Below are positions 21,329 through 32,510 of a stretch of DNA of 64,000 nucleotides, one piece after another. The translations under genes and the position numbers were made by a program. The notes below the pieces were generated by a model that was given only the letters and a program-made list of their open reading frames with translations, was not told the origin of the DNA and did not search any database. The DNA comes from Nansenia antarctica. Lineage: Eukaryota > Chordata > Actinopteri > Argentiniformes > Microstomatidae. Position 1 is the stretch's first letter. Every line of letters begins with the position of its first letter. The stretch covers positions 25,305,347-25,369,346 of the forward strand of contig OZ022345.1 in the NCBI GenBank assembly GCA_963989245.1, in the 5' to 3' direction.

Positions 21329-21673
21329 AATCTGCCAGCCTGCCTTAGGCCTCTTTATTTGGCCCACAACGGAATACGTTTGTGGCAGACGGTTACCCCG
21401 TACATTAAGGTTTTTGGCATGTTGGCGCCACCCTGAGGAAGTCTACATGTAGAGAAAAGAGGTGGAGACAAAGCATTTTTTTTCGTGCAGCCTGCGTTTT
21501 CCTTTCTTAAAAAAAACAAAAAAAACTTAAGAAGGTGCACATGTTGTTTGTCTGTCAAAAGACAGAATGGGTCTTTTATCATCACATTGATCCCTGATGG
21601 CCAACTGCACCACATCATGTTTTTTGTCCAGTTTTCACTCTGCTCTTTAACCTTGTGGCATCATTGTCCAAGC

Positions 21674-21778
21674 AAAAGCTGGAGCGCTTCACGAATTTGC
21701 ATGTCATCCTTTCGCAGGGGCCATGCTAATCTTCTCTGTATCGATCCAATTTTAGTATATGCGCCGCAGTGGCGAGCC
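21674..21778 (-). ncRNA. U6 snRNA-like gene, copy 13, damaged 5' end
   Basis: GACATGC variant with a base lost in the 5' stem (GGCTCGCC) and a changed loop; the 5' stem pairing is weakened. Confidence 0.65.
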
Positions 21779-22120
21779 AATCTGCCAGCCTGCCTTAGGC
21801 CTCTTTATTTGGCCCACAACGGAATACGTTTGTGGCAGACGGTTACCCCGTACATTAAGGTTTTTGGCATGTTGGCGCCACCCTGAGGAAGTCTACATGT
21901 AGAGAAAAGAGGTGGAGACAAAGCATTTTTTTTCGTGCAGCCTGCGTTTTCCTTTCTTAAAAAAAAAAAAAACTTAAGAAGGTGCACATGTTGTTTGTCT
22001 GTCAAAAGACAGAATGGGTCTTTTATCATCACATTGATCCCTGATGGCCAACTTCACCACATCATGTTTTTTGTTCAGTTTTCACTCTGCTCTTTAACCT
22101 TGTGGCATCATTGTCCAAGC

Positions 22121-22226
22121 AAAATCTGGAGCGCTTCACGAATTTGCGTGTCATCCTTTCGCAGGGGCCATGCTAATCTTCTCTGTATCGATCCAATTTT
22201 AGTATATGCGCCGCCGTGGCGAGCGC
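22121..22226 (-). ncRNA. U6 snRNA-like gene, copy 14
   Basis: 106 nt; the 3' end reads AGATTTT instead of AGCTTTT, just before the terminator. Confidence 0.8.
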
Positions 22227-22570
22227 AATCTGCCAACCTGCCTTAGGCCTCTTTATTTGGCCCACAACGGAATACGTTTGTGGCAGACGGTTACCCCGTA
22301 CATCAAGGTTTTTGGCATGTTGGCGCCACCCTGTGGAAGTCTACATGTAGAGAAAAGAGGTGGAGACAAAGCATTTTTTTTTCATGCAGCCTGCGTTTTC
22401 CTTTCTTAAAAAAAAAAAAAAACTTAAGAAGGTGCACATGTTGTTTGTCTGTCAAAAGACAGAATGGGTCTTTTATCATCACATTGATCCCTGATGGCCA
22501 ACTGCACCACATCATGTTTTTTGTCCAGTTTTCACTCTGCTCTTTAACCTTGTGGCATCATTGTCCAAGC

Positions 22571-22676
22571 AAAAGCTGGAGCGCTTCACGAATTTGCGTG
22601 TCATCCTTTCGCAGGGGCCATGCTAATCTTCTCTGTATCGATCCAATTTTAGTATATGCGCCGCCGTGGCGAGCGC
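22571..22676 (-). ncRNA. U6 snRNA-like gene, copy 15
   Basis: 106 nt, reference form; duplicate of copy 5 at +4495, including the tacatgaagg flank. Confidence 0.83.
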
Positions 22677-23019
22677 AATCTACCAGCCTGCCTTAGGCCT
22701 CTTTATTTGGCCCACAACGGAATACGTTTGTGGCAGACGGTTACCCCGTACATGAAGGTTTTTGGCATGTTGGCGCCACCCTGAGGAAGTCTACATGTAG
22801 AGAAAAGAGGTGGAGACAAAGCATTTTTTTTCGTGCAGCCTGCGTTTTCCTTTCTTAAAAAAAAAAAAAAACTTAAGAAGGTGCACATGTTGTTTATCTG
22901 TCAAAAGACAGAATGGGTCTTTTATCATCACATTGATCCCTGATGGCCAACTTCACCACATCATGTTTTTTGTTCAGTTTTCACTCTGCTCTTTAACCTT
23001 GTGGCATCATTGTCCAAGC

Positions 23020-23125
23020 AAAAGCTGGAGCGCTTCACGAATTTGCGTGTCATCCTTTCGCAGGGGCCATGCTAATCTTCTCTGTATCGATCCAATTTTA
23101 GTATATGCGCCGCCGTGGCGAGCGC
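23020..23125 (-). ncRNA. U6 snRNA-like gene, copy 16
   Basis: 106 nt, reference form; duplicate of copy 6 at +4495. Confidence 0.83.
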
Positions 23126-23467
23126 AATCTGTCAGCCTGCCTTAGGCCTCTTTATTTGGCCCACAACGGAATACGTTTGTGGCAGACGGTTACCCCGTAC
23201 ATCAAGGTTTTTGGCATGTTGGCGCCACCCTGTGGAAGTCTACATGTAGAGAAAAGAGGTGGAGACAAAGCATTTTTTTTCGTGCAGCCTGAGTTTTCCT
23301 TTCTTAAAAAAATAAAATAATTAAGAAGGTGCACATGTTGTTTGTCTGTCAAAAGACAGAATGGGTCTTTTATCATCACATTGATCCCTGATGGCCAACT
23401 GCATCACATCATGTTTTTTGTCCAGTTTTCACTCTGCTCTTTAACCTTGTGGCATCATTGTCCAAGC

Positions 23468-23573
23468 AAAAGCTGGAGCGCTTCACGAATTTGCATGTCA
23501 TCCTTTCGCAGGGGCCATGCTAATCTTCTCTGTATCGATCCAATTTTAGTATATGCGCCGCCGTGGCGAGCGC
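23468..23573 (-). ncRNA. U6 snRNA-like gene, copy 17
   Basis: 106 nt, GACATGC variant; duplicate of copy 7 at +4495. Confidence 0.8.
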
Positions 23574-23919
23574 AATCTGCCAGCCTGCCTTAGGCCTCTT
23601 TATTTGGCCCACAACGGAATACGTTTGTGGCAGACGGTTACCCCGTACATTAAGGTTTTTGGCATGTTGGCGCCACCCTGAGGAAGTCTACATGTAGAGA
23701 AAAGAGGTGGAGACAAAGCATTTTTTTTCGTGCAGCCTGCGTTTTCCTTTCTTAAAAAAAAACAAAAAAAACTTAAGAAGGTACACATGTTGTTTGTCTG
23801 TCAAAAGACAGAATGGGTCTTTTATCATCACATTGATCCCTGATGGCCAACTGCACCACATCATGTTTTTTGTTCAGTTTTCACTCTGCTCTTTAACCTT
23901 GTGGCATCATTGTCCAAGC

Positions 23920-24025
23920 AAAAGCTGGAGCGCTTCACGAATTTGCGTGTCATCCTTTCGCAGGGGCCATGCTAATCTTCTCTGTATCGATCCAATTTTA
24001 GTATATGCGCCGCCGTGGCGAGCGC
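23920..24025 (-). ncRNA. U6 snRNA-like gene, copy 18
   Basis: 106 nt, reference form; its upstream spacer has tctacatttag, shared with the unit of copy 21. Confidence 0.83.
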
Positions 24026-24368
24026 AATCTGCCAGCCTGCCTTAGGCCTCTTTATTTGGCCCACAACGGAATACGTTTGTGGCAGACGGTTACCCCGTAC
24101 ATCAAGGTTTTTGGCATGTTGGCGCCACCCTGTGGAAGTCTACATTTAGAGAAAAGAGGTGGAGACAAAGCATTTTTTTTCGTGCAGCCTGCGTTTTCCT
24201 TTCTTAAAAAAAAAAAAAAACTTAAGAAGGTGCACATGTTGTTTATCTGTCAAAAGACAGAATGGGTCTTTTATCATCACATTGATCCCTGATGGCCAAC
24301 TTCACCACATCATGTTTTTTGTTCAGTTTTCACTCTGCTCTTTAACCTTGTGGCATCATTGTCCAAGC

Positions 24369-24474
24369 AAAAGCTGGAGCGCTTCACGAATTTGCGTGTC
24401 ATCCTTTCGCAGGGGCCATGCTAATCTTCTCTGTATCGATCCAATTTTAGTATATGCGCCGCCGTGGCGAGCGC
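24369..24474 (-). ncRNA. U6 snRNA-like gene, copy 19
   Basis: 106 nt, reference form; duplicate of copy 6 at +5844. Confidence 0.83.
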
Positions 24475-24816
24475 AATCTGTCAGCCTGCCTTAGGCCTCT
24501 TTATTTGGCCCACAACGGAATACGTTTGTGGCAGACGGTTACCCCGTACATCAAGGTTTTTGGCATGTTGGCGCCACCCTGTGGAAGTCTACATGTAGAG
24601 AAAAGAGGTGGAGACAAAGCATTTTTTTTCGTGCAGCCTGCGTTTTCCTTTCTTAAAAAAATAAAATAATTAAGAAGGTGCACATGTTGTTTGTCTGTCA
24701 AAAGACAGAATGGGTCTTTTATCATCACATTGATCCCTGATGGCCAACTGCATCACATCATGTTTTTTGTCCAGTTTTCACTCTGCTCTTTAACCTTGTG
24801 GCATCATTGTCCAAGC

Positions 24817-24922
24817 AAAAGCTGGAGCGCTTCACGAATTTGCATGTCATCCTTTCGCAGGGGCCATGCTAATCTTCTCTGTATCGATCCAATTTTAGTA
24901 TATGCGCCGCCGTGGCGAGCGC
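24817..24922 (-). ncRNA. U6 snRNA-like gene, copy 20
   Basis: 106 nt, GACATGC variant; last copy before the hAT insertion. Confidence 0.8.
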
Positions 24923-25660
24923 AATCTGCCAGCCTGCCTTAGGCCTCTTTATTTGGCCCACAACGGAATACGTTTGTGGCAGACGGTTACCCCGTACATT
25001 AAGGTTTTTGGCATGTTGGCGCCACCCTGAGGAAGTCTACATGTAGAGAAAAGAGGTGGAGACAAAGCATTTTTTTTCGTGCAGCCTGCGTTTTCCTTTC
25101 TTAAAAAAAAACAAAAAAAACTTAAGAAGGTACACATGTTGTTTGTCTGTCAAAAGACCAGTGTTGCCACAGTTACTTTGAAAAAGTATTCTGATTACTG
25201 ATTACTGATTACTCCTTTAAAAAGTAATCTAGTTACTTTACTGATTACTTGATTTAAAAAGTAACTAAGTTAGATTACTAGTTACTTTTTTAGTTACTAT
25301 TGGCAGCTGCCTAGGCACCCGACCCCCCCCCCCCCCCCCGCAACATAAAAATGAAAACTGGTTTTGCCAAAACTCACTTTATTTTAACAGTAACTTAAAT
25401 TACATAATTAAACTTTAAACAATAACTTAAAACAACAAAATAAAGAGTCTTTCTTTGCCTCACCCAACATAAATACTTGTTTTTAAACAATAAAATAAAT
25501 ATAATCTTTATTTAACACAGTAACTAGCAAGGAGTGGTTTCACAAAACCTAAAACCTACCCTGACCATTCAGATATGATCCTAATATAATCCTAATCCTA
25601 AACTGGGTGAGTCTGAGTTTATCAATGAAGAGTGAACTCAGCTGTCAAGACTGGAAGGAG

Positions 25661-25738
25661 GCCATGAACACGCTATGGAGGCCATGAACACGCTATGGAG
25701 GCCATGAACACGCTATGGAGGCCATGAACACACTATGA
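25661..25738. repeat. 20-bp direct repeat, four copies
   Basis: gccatgaacacgctatggag repeated at 25661, 25681, 25701 and (diverged) 25721, overlapping the stop codon of the hAT gene. Confidence 0.9.
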
Positions 25739-27845
25739 GTGAAACAGTGGAAAGGGGCGAGTAAACCAGTGGTTGTATCTCATTAACAGAAGCTTCTCAA
25801 ACCTCTTGTCAGAAAGTCTGTTCCTTCTAGGCGTGAGCACCAAACCTCCCAGACTAAAGAGCCGCTCTACAGGAGCGCTAGATGGGGTTGGAGTGTTATA
25901 CTTCAAGAAAATGTTCTTAATGTTTGGATACTGATTCAGAATCTGAAGCTCATGCCCTGACCTCAAGTAGTCCATGACTTCCTTTTCTGCCGAGTAGGTC
26001 TCCTCTGGCTCCGCCTCAAAAGCAAAAAAGTCCATCTCGCCTTGGTTGGCAGTCGTGGTGGGTACACTGGCAGGGCTCTGTGCTGCAGGAGCAGTTTTGC
26101 GACATTCTGCTGTGAGAAGCTCCTTTACTTGCTCCCTCCTACCTTCATCTCTCAGCCATCGGAGTTTGAATTTTGGACAACTAGCAGCTGCGAGAAGGGC
26201 ATCTTTGTTGTCCAGCACACTGGCAAAACGAGTCTGGATAGCCTGAAAGATATAATTTGATATGTTTATTATTATCTAGTTGTAGCCTATAAGGTCTATT
26301 ATTTATACCTTTATTTACTAATTATGTATGCAATTAGTTTGTGCAACTGACAACCTACATACTGCAGTATGGTGTGACTCTGCTCCATGTTCATGAATAG
26401 TGCAATGAAAATGTATTTATTTATCTTTAAGATGGAACAACATAGCATACCTGCACTATGGCATCTGGAAGGCCTGCAGTCATCTTGGATAGGGTGTCTT
26501 TCACAGCAAGGGTCTTCTGCATCAGGACTTCAAGTGTGGGCAGTAAAGTCCCATACGGACAGTCACCTTGTAGGATATCCAGTGCTATAGTTAGAGGCTT
26601 CATGACGGTACAGTACTCATGCAGGTACTGGTACTCCTGGTCTTTGAAGCACTTCACTCCCAGCTTGTTGCACAGAGTAGTCAGCTCATTCATGGGGATT
26701 TCTGCGATTCTCTTTATGGCTTCGTAAAAGGAATTCCACCTTGTGGATGTCGGTACCAGGAGCTTTCTTTTGTTAACCTCCTCCACCGTTTCTGACGCAA
26801 CGGTAGATCGGCTTGCTTTCGTCCAGAGAGCTGTGCATTTTGCTGTGCTGCTCCTATACACAGCCTTGCTCTCTGGTTTGGAAGTGATGTACTTCTCCAC
26901 ATCACTTGTAGAAATAAGGTTGAGGGTATGTGAAGCACACCTTTGGTGCGGGGGAAGAATCAGCTGGCCATCACTATCATCCTCAGCTGATAGGATTTCT
27001 GACACATCTAAAAAAGTGACATCATCCGTGGCCTCCTCCACCGTCTCATCATCGGACTCTGTGACAGCAGGCTGATAGACTTGAAATGCCTTGACAAAGT
27101 TAGATCCATTATCTGTCACTGTTGCTACTACTTTGTTGATTAGTCCATATGAAGAGTGAATGTTTTCGATTTCTGCACCAATAACATCATACGTGTGTCT
27201 ACCGCGGATTCTCCTACACGCCAATGCAGCCTTGTTGCGGTCTAATGTGGATCTACTAATCCAGTGGAGCGTTACTCCCATATAGCTCCTATTGTTAGCT
27301 GTCCAAATGTCCGCTGTAGTTGACACATAGTCGACCTCGTTCAGCGCAGCCTTCAGATGTTTTTCCATCTCTGCATACTCCTTCTCCAAGTACGAAGAAA
27401 AAGATGTTCTGTGAGGTAGCTCGGCATTGGTAGTAGTGGGGATCTTGTTAATGATGGCACGGAAAGAGGGCGAGTCAACTGTGTTTATGGGCAGCATTTC
27501 CTCTACAACATACCGCCCGACCAATTTATTCAACTCTCCCACACTTACAGGTTGTGATTTTGTAGGCCTACTGAAGTCCAGCTTTTGTTGCTTGAGCGGT
27601 GTGGGACCTCCCGCAGAAGTCGAGGCCGCGGTCTCTGGGACTTTCTCCGCGAGCTTGACTGTGCTGTGCAGAGATTCCAAATGTTTCTTTAAATTTGATG
27701 TTGTGGTTTTACCACAGGACAATATTTTCTTTCCAGCACAGAGTGTACAACGAACATTTATGTTCTTGTCATCCTTTGCTGACACAAACTCAAAATAATC
27801 CCTATATTTCCAGCTATTTAACGCATATCTCTGTTCTCGCTCCAT
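25733..27845 (-). CDS. hAT transposase (ZBED1-like), two exons
   Basis: Cut-and-paste transposase of the Ac-like hAT group. Exon 1 (27845-26451, 465 codons) starts at MEREQRYALNSW, directly before a BED zinc finger (VRCTLCAGKK...LKKHLESLH). It continues with STTADIWTANNRSYMGV, VATVTDNGSNFVKAF (catalytic Asp region), HQRCASHTLNL and PTSTRWNSFYEAI (conserved Trp). Exon 2 (26242-25733) carries the C-terminal dimerisation region (SSAPVERLFSLGGLVLTPRR). The intron (26450-26243, about 208 bp) has donor cag/gtatgc and acceptor tttcag/gct and keeps frame. Total about 634 residues, a normal length. An upstream in-frame ATG at 28004 was not chosen because the BED finger follows 27845 closely. No internal stop was seen. 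Confidence 0.9.
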
Positions 27846-28292
27846 TATACGCTTCTGTTTACACTGTGCAATCAGCGTGGTGATACACGTGAGCGATTCT
27901 GCTGCACCTCGTGTTGAAAACGTGATCACTGACGTCACTCCCCAAGACGCGAGAAAAGCAATAAATGTTTGTTTACTATCGAACATTACAAAGAAATACT
28001 GCATTTAGCCTAAGTTATGAGGTAGTAACGCAATAGTAACGCACAGTCACTCGAATAAGTAACTTTAATCAGATTACTGATTTGGAAATAGTATCGCGAT
28101 AGAATACTCGTTACTGGGAAAAGTAATCAGATTAGAGTATCGCGATACTTAGTATCGCGTTACCGGCATCACTGCAAAAGACAGAATGGGTCTTTTATCA
28201 TCACATTGATCCCTGATGGCCAACTGCACCACATCATGTTTTTTGTTCAGTTTTCACTCTGCTCTTTAACCTTGTGGCATCATTGTCCAAGC

Positions 28293-28398
28293 AAAAGCTG
28301 GAGCGCTTCACGAATTTGCGTGTCATCCTTTCGCAGGGGCCATGCTAATCTTCTCTGTATCGATCCAATTTTAGTATATGCGCCGCCGTGGCGAGCGC
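28293..28398 (-). ncRNA. U6 snRNA-like gene, copy 21
   Basis: 106 nt, reference form; first copy after the hAT. Its PSE region lacks one base (gcagacgttacc). Confidence 0.8.
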
Positions 28399-28744
28399 AA
28401 TCTGCCAGCCTGCCTTAGGCCTCTTTATTTGGCCCACAACGGAATACGTTTGTGGCAGACGTTACCCCGTACATCAAGGTTTTTGGCATGTTGGCGCCAC
28501 CCTGTGGAAGTCTACATTTAGAGAAAAGAGGTGGAGACAAAGCATTTTTTTTCGTGCAGCCTGCGTTTTCCTTTCTTAAAAAAAGAAAAGAAAAAACTTA
28601 AGAAGGTACACATGTTGTTTGTCTGTCAAAAGACAGAATGGGTCTTTTATCATCACATTGATCCCTGATGGCCAACTGCACCACATCATGTTTTTTGTTC
28701 AGTTTTCACTCTGCTCTTTAACCTTGTGGCATCATTGTCCAAGC

Positions 28745-28851
28745 AAAAGCTGGAGCGCTTCACGAATTTGCGTGTCATCCTTTTCGCAGGGGCCATGCTC
28801 ATCTTCTCTGTATCGATCCAATTTTAGTATATGCGCCGCCGTGGCGAGCGC
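28745..28851 (-). ncRNA. U6 snRNA-like gene, copy 22, mutated core
   Basis: 107 nt; extra A in the internal stem-loop. It also has gatgagcatgg where U6 has gattagcatgg, next to the AGC triad, so probably non-functional. Confidence 0.65.
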
Positions 28852-29193
28852 AATCTGTCAGCCTGCCTTAGGCCTCTTTATTTGGCCCACAACGGAATAC
28901 GTTTGTGGCAGACGGTTACCCCGTACATCAAGGTTTTTGGCATGTTGGCGCCACCCTGTGGAAGTCTACATGTAGAGAAAAGAGGTGGAGACAAAGCATT
29001 TTTTTTCGTGCAGCCTGCGTTTTCCTTTCTTAAAAAAATAAAATAATTAAGAAGGTGCACATGTTGTTTGTCTGTCAAAAGACAGAATGGGTCTTTTATC
29101 ATCACATTGATCCCTGATGGCCAACTGCACCACATCATGTTTTTTGTTCAGTTTTCACTCTGCTCTTTAACCTTGTGGCATCATTGTCCAAGC

Positions 29194-29299
29194 AAAAGCT
29201 GGAGCGCTTCACGAATTTGCGTGTCATCCTTTCGCAGGGGCCATGCTAATCTTCTCTGTATCGATCCAATTTTAGTATATGCGCCGCCTTGGCGAATGC
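29194..29299 (-). ncRNA. U6 snRNA-like gene, copy 23, altered 5' stem
   Basis: 106 nt; the 5' end reads GCATTCGCCAAGGCGGCGC, so the 5' stem has mismatches not compensated on the other side. Confidence 0.65.
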
Positions 29300-29871
29300 A
29301 ATCTGCCAGCCTGCCTTAGGCCTCTTTATTTGGCCCACAACGGAATACGTTTGTGGCAGACGGTTACCCCGTACATCAAGGTTTTTGGCATGTTGGCGCC
29401 ACCCTGTGGAAGTCTACATGTAGAGAAAAGAGGTGGAGACAAAGCATTTTTTTTTCATGCAGCCTGCGTTTTCCTTTCTTAAAAAAAAAAAAAAAAACTT
29501 AAGAAAGTGCACATGTTGTTTGTCTGTCAAAAGACAGAATGGGTCTTTTATCATCACATTGATCCCTGATGGCCAACTTCACCACATCATGTTTTTTGTT
29601 CAGTTTTCAGTTTTCACTCTGCTCTTTAACCTTGTGGCAGACGGTTACCCCGTACATCAAGGTTTTTGGCATTTTTTTTCGTGCAGCCTGCGTTTTCCTT
29701 TCTTAAAAAAAGAAAAGAAAAAACTTAAGAAGGTACACATGTTGTTTGTCTGTCAAAAGACAGAATGGGTCTTTTATCATCACATTTATCCCTGATGGCC
29801 AACTGCACCACATCATGTTTTTTGTTCAGTTTTCACTCTGCTCTTTAACCTTGTGGCATCATTGTCCAAGC

Positions 29872-29977
29872 AAAAGCTGGAGCGCTTCACGAATTTGCGT
29901 GTCATCCTTTCGCAGGGGCCATGCTAATCTTCTCTGTATCGATCCAATTTTAGTATATGCGCCGCCGTGGCGAGCGC
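29872..29977 (-). ncRNA. U6 snRNA-like gene, copy 24
   Basis: 106 nt, reference form, downstream of the first U6-less unit remnant. Confidence 0.83.
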
Positions 29978-30323
29978 AATCTGCCAGCCTGCCTTAGGCC
30001 TCTTTATTTGGCCCACAACGGAATACGTTTGTGGCAGACGGTTACCCCGTACATCAAGGTTTTTGGCATGTTGGCGCCACCCTGTGGAAGTCTACATGTA
30101 GAGAAAAGAGGTGGAGACAAAGCATTTTCTTTTCATGCAGCCTGCGTTTTCCTTTCTTAAAAAAAAAAAAAAAAACTTAAGAAGGTGCACATGTTGTTTG
30201 TCTGTCAAAAGACAGAATGGGTCTTTTATCATCACATTGATCCCTGATGGCCAACTGCACCACATCATGTTTTTTGTCCAGTTTTCACTCTGCTCTTTAA
30301 CCTTGTGGCATCATTGTCCAAGC

Positions 30324-30429
30324 AAAAGCTGGAGCGCTTCACGAATTTGCGTGTCATCCTTTCGCAGGGGCCATGCTAATCTTCTCTGTATCGATCCAAT
30401 TTTAGTATATGCGCCGCCGTGGCGAGCGC
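30324..30429 (-). ncRNA. U6 snRNA-like gene, copy 25
   Basis: 106 nt, reference form; last gene copy before the second U6-less remnant and the end of the array. Confidence 0.83.
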
Positions 30430-30969
30430 AATCTGCCAGCCTGCCTTAGGCCTCTTTATTTGGCCCACAACGGAATACGTTTGTGGCAGACGGTTACCCC
30501 GTACATTATGGTTTTTGGCATGTTGGCGCCACCCTGAGGAAGTCTACATGTAGAGAAAAGAGGTGGAGACAAAGCATTTTTTTTCGTGCAGCCTGCGTTT
30601 TCCTTTCTTAAAAAAAAAAAAAACTTAAGAAGGTGCACATGTTGTTTGTCTGTCAAAAGACAGAATGGGTCTTTTATCATCACATTGATCCCTGATGGCC
30701 AACTTCACCACATCATGTTTTTTGTTCAGTTTTCAGTTTTCACTCTGCTCTTTAACCTTGTGGCAGACGGTTACCCCGTACATCAAGGTTTTTGGCATTT
30801 TTTTTCGTGCAGCCTGCGTTTTCCTTTCTTAAAAAAAGAAAAGAAAAAACTTAAGAAGGTACACATGTTGTTTGTCTGTCAAAAGACAGAATGGGTCTTT
30901 TATCATCACATTGATCCCTGATGGCCAACTGCACCACATCATGTTTTTTGTTCAGTTTTCACTCTGCTC

Positions 30970-31637
30970 TTTAAACAGTATTGTTCATTCAATGTACATT
31001 GTTTTGATCTCAATCATTTAAAATAAATAATGTTAACTCATTCATAAAGACAAGTGTAGTGAATCCAGAACCTGAGATAAGGAGATCAGCGAGAGAGAGA
31101 AAGCCTGTGTGAGTGTAAAGTCTGTACTAGTAGGATCTACCAATGCTCACTCAGCTATGCAACAGTTTGCCAAACACTACAATAGTGATGCATGGTGGTG
31201 TAATTATTTTGCCCAGTGCAAGTCATGTATGCCTATAGTATCACTCTTTCTGCCCATTGATTAATTTGTATAATGTTGTTTAGTTTGAGGAAGTGCACGG
31301 GGGCGTGACAGATGATTGAATGAGTGAGAGGAAACCACAGACACTTGTGGCAGAGTTGGCTGTGTGTTTGGAGAGCGTGCGACAATGACGAATTACTATC
31401 TTGTTATTTAAGTTTGGACTATTGTTTGACGTTTAGCAATTCCAGGTTTTTGTTTCAGTTTAAAGGGTTAGCCGGTTTGTTATTTTTCATTCATGATAAA
31501 CGTGTACCGTGTGGCAGCCCTCTCACTATGTGCTGTGGTCAGACGTTTTCCACAGAACTTTTTTTTAAACACTTTCAGTTTTAAAGGTTTGAACATTGAT
31601 AAAGGTTGTCGCTGCTGTACATTTACCTTCAGTATTA
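30970..31637. repeat. Duplicated block, copy A
   Basis: From tttaaacagtattgttc to ccttcagtatta it matches 32511-34143 (copy B) apart from the insertion there and a short deletion near 31316-31340. It is the uninterrupted version and shows the empty target site (cagctatgcaaca, near 31153-31165). No protein domain is recognisable; open frames are short. Confidence 0.9.
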
Positions 31638-32510
31638 TACACGGGGAAGAAATTGATACATCATTTATTTGCATACATCTAGCCTCGCTTTTCCCGCTTT
31701 GACACACAGAAACACTAATATTATTAATGTCTATCCTCCCGCTATCCTTGTTCTGCTCAGACTAGCAGAGATTTTGTATGACAGCGATCTGACCAGTGTA
31801 ACCCCAACCCTGTATGAGGAGAAAAAACTAAGCACATAGTGATAATTACATTGGAGTCAGATTATCAATATTAGACATGTTTTGCTATCAACAAAACATA
31901 GCCAAAAGTCTCTGCCAAACATTCATGTGAAAACTGATATTATTATATTTGCTCTACAGCCTGAGTCAGTTCAACCATTCTTCCTGTTCTAAAATGGTCA
32001 TTGTATTCCTGCTATTTTTATGCAATAAAACGTATGTCACCCCATTATTCTATCCAGACTGTTTGAGAGTCTAGTTTCCTCCTTGTAGCTACAGTATCAG
32101 TGCACCCAGGTGGCAGGCTGCAGGTTATGATGTTGTCCACATGAGGGCGCTGGTGATCCCACTGCTTTTCCATTCCATGGAGTGGAATGTTACTTTGCTG
32201 CTACACAGCTGGATACATTCATCAATAATAGGAAGCCTTTCATATAAATAAAAACATTGGAAAATATAACAGTTTTTTATACTGCTGCTGAAACAATTCG
32301 GAGTGCCAGATGTGTGATAGTTTCAACCACTGAATAGGAAATATTCTCATGAAGTTCTGGATTCGCCAATTCGCTTTGTGTTGTGCTGACGACAATTGAC
32401 CACCAGATGGCGCCGTGCCTAGTGTTTCTGCTATATGGCCGTGATGATAGCGCCCTCACGTGTTCATACATTAGTATTAAAGTGTATCAGGTGAGTGCTA
32501 CGTAAACGCA
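31638..32510. other. Intergenic spacer between duplicate blocks, no gene seen
   Basis: Unique sequence without recognisable domains or repeats. Confidence 0.4.

Larger units (their letters stand above)
25159..28174 (-). mobile_element. hAT transposon, apparently complete, in the U6 spacer
   Basis: The ends are cagtgttgcc and the complement of cagtgatgcc. The octamer caaaagac is duplicated at 25151-25158 and 28175-28182, and removing the insert rejoins the array sequence ctgtcaaaagacagaatggg. Subterminal regions at both ends are rich in gattact/agtaatc repeats. A poly-C tract (25321-25340) and a 20-bp direct repeat (25661-25738) lie downstream of the transposase. With a full-length spliced gene and an exact target duplication, it may be a recent, potentially active copy. 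Confidence 0.95.
16311..30974 (-). repeat. U6 snRNA tandem array, unit about 449 bp
   Basis: Twenty-five units with a U6-like gene on the minus strand are repeated head to tail; start-to-start distances are 448-452 bp. Each unit also has an upstream PSE/TATA-like promoter, a T8/A13 tract pair and a unique spacer. A hAT transposon (25159-28174) interrupts the array after copy 20. Copies 4-7 recur as 9-12 exactly 2250 bp later, and 5-7 recur as 15-17 at +4495. Two unit remnants without U6 (29500-29745 and 30620-30875) share the same deletion. The 83-133 codon frames on both strands are by-products. Confidence 0.95.

Noticed and set aside
16311..30974. Repeated 60-138-codon frames such as MSVKRQNGSFIITLIPDGQL
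   Set aside because: They recur with the U6 repeat unit, run across U6 RNA and promoter sequence on both strands, and have no domain. They are by-products of the array.
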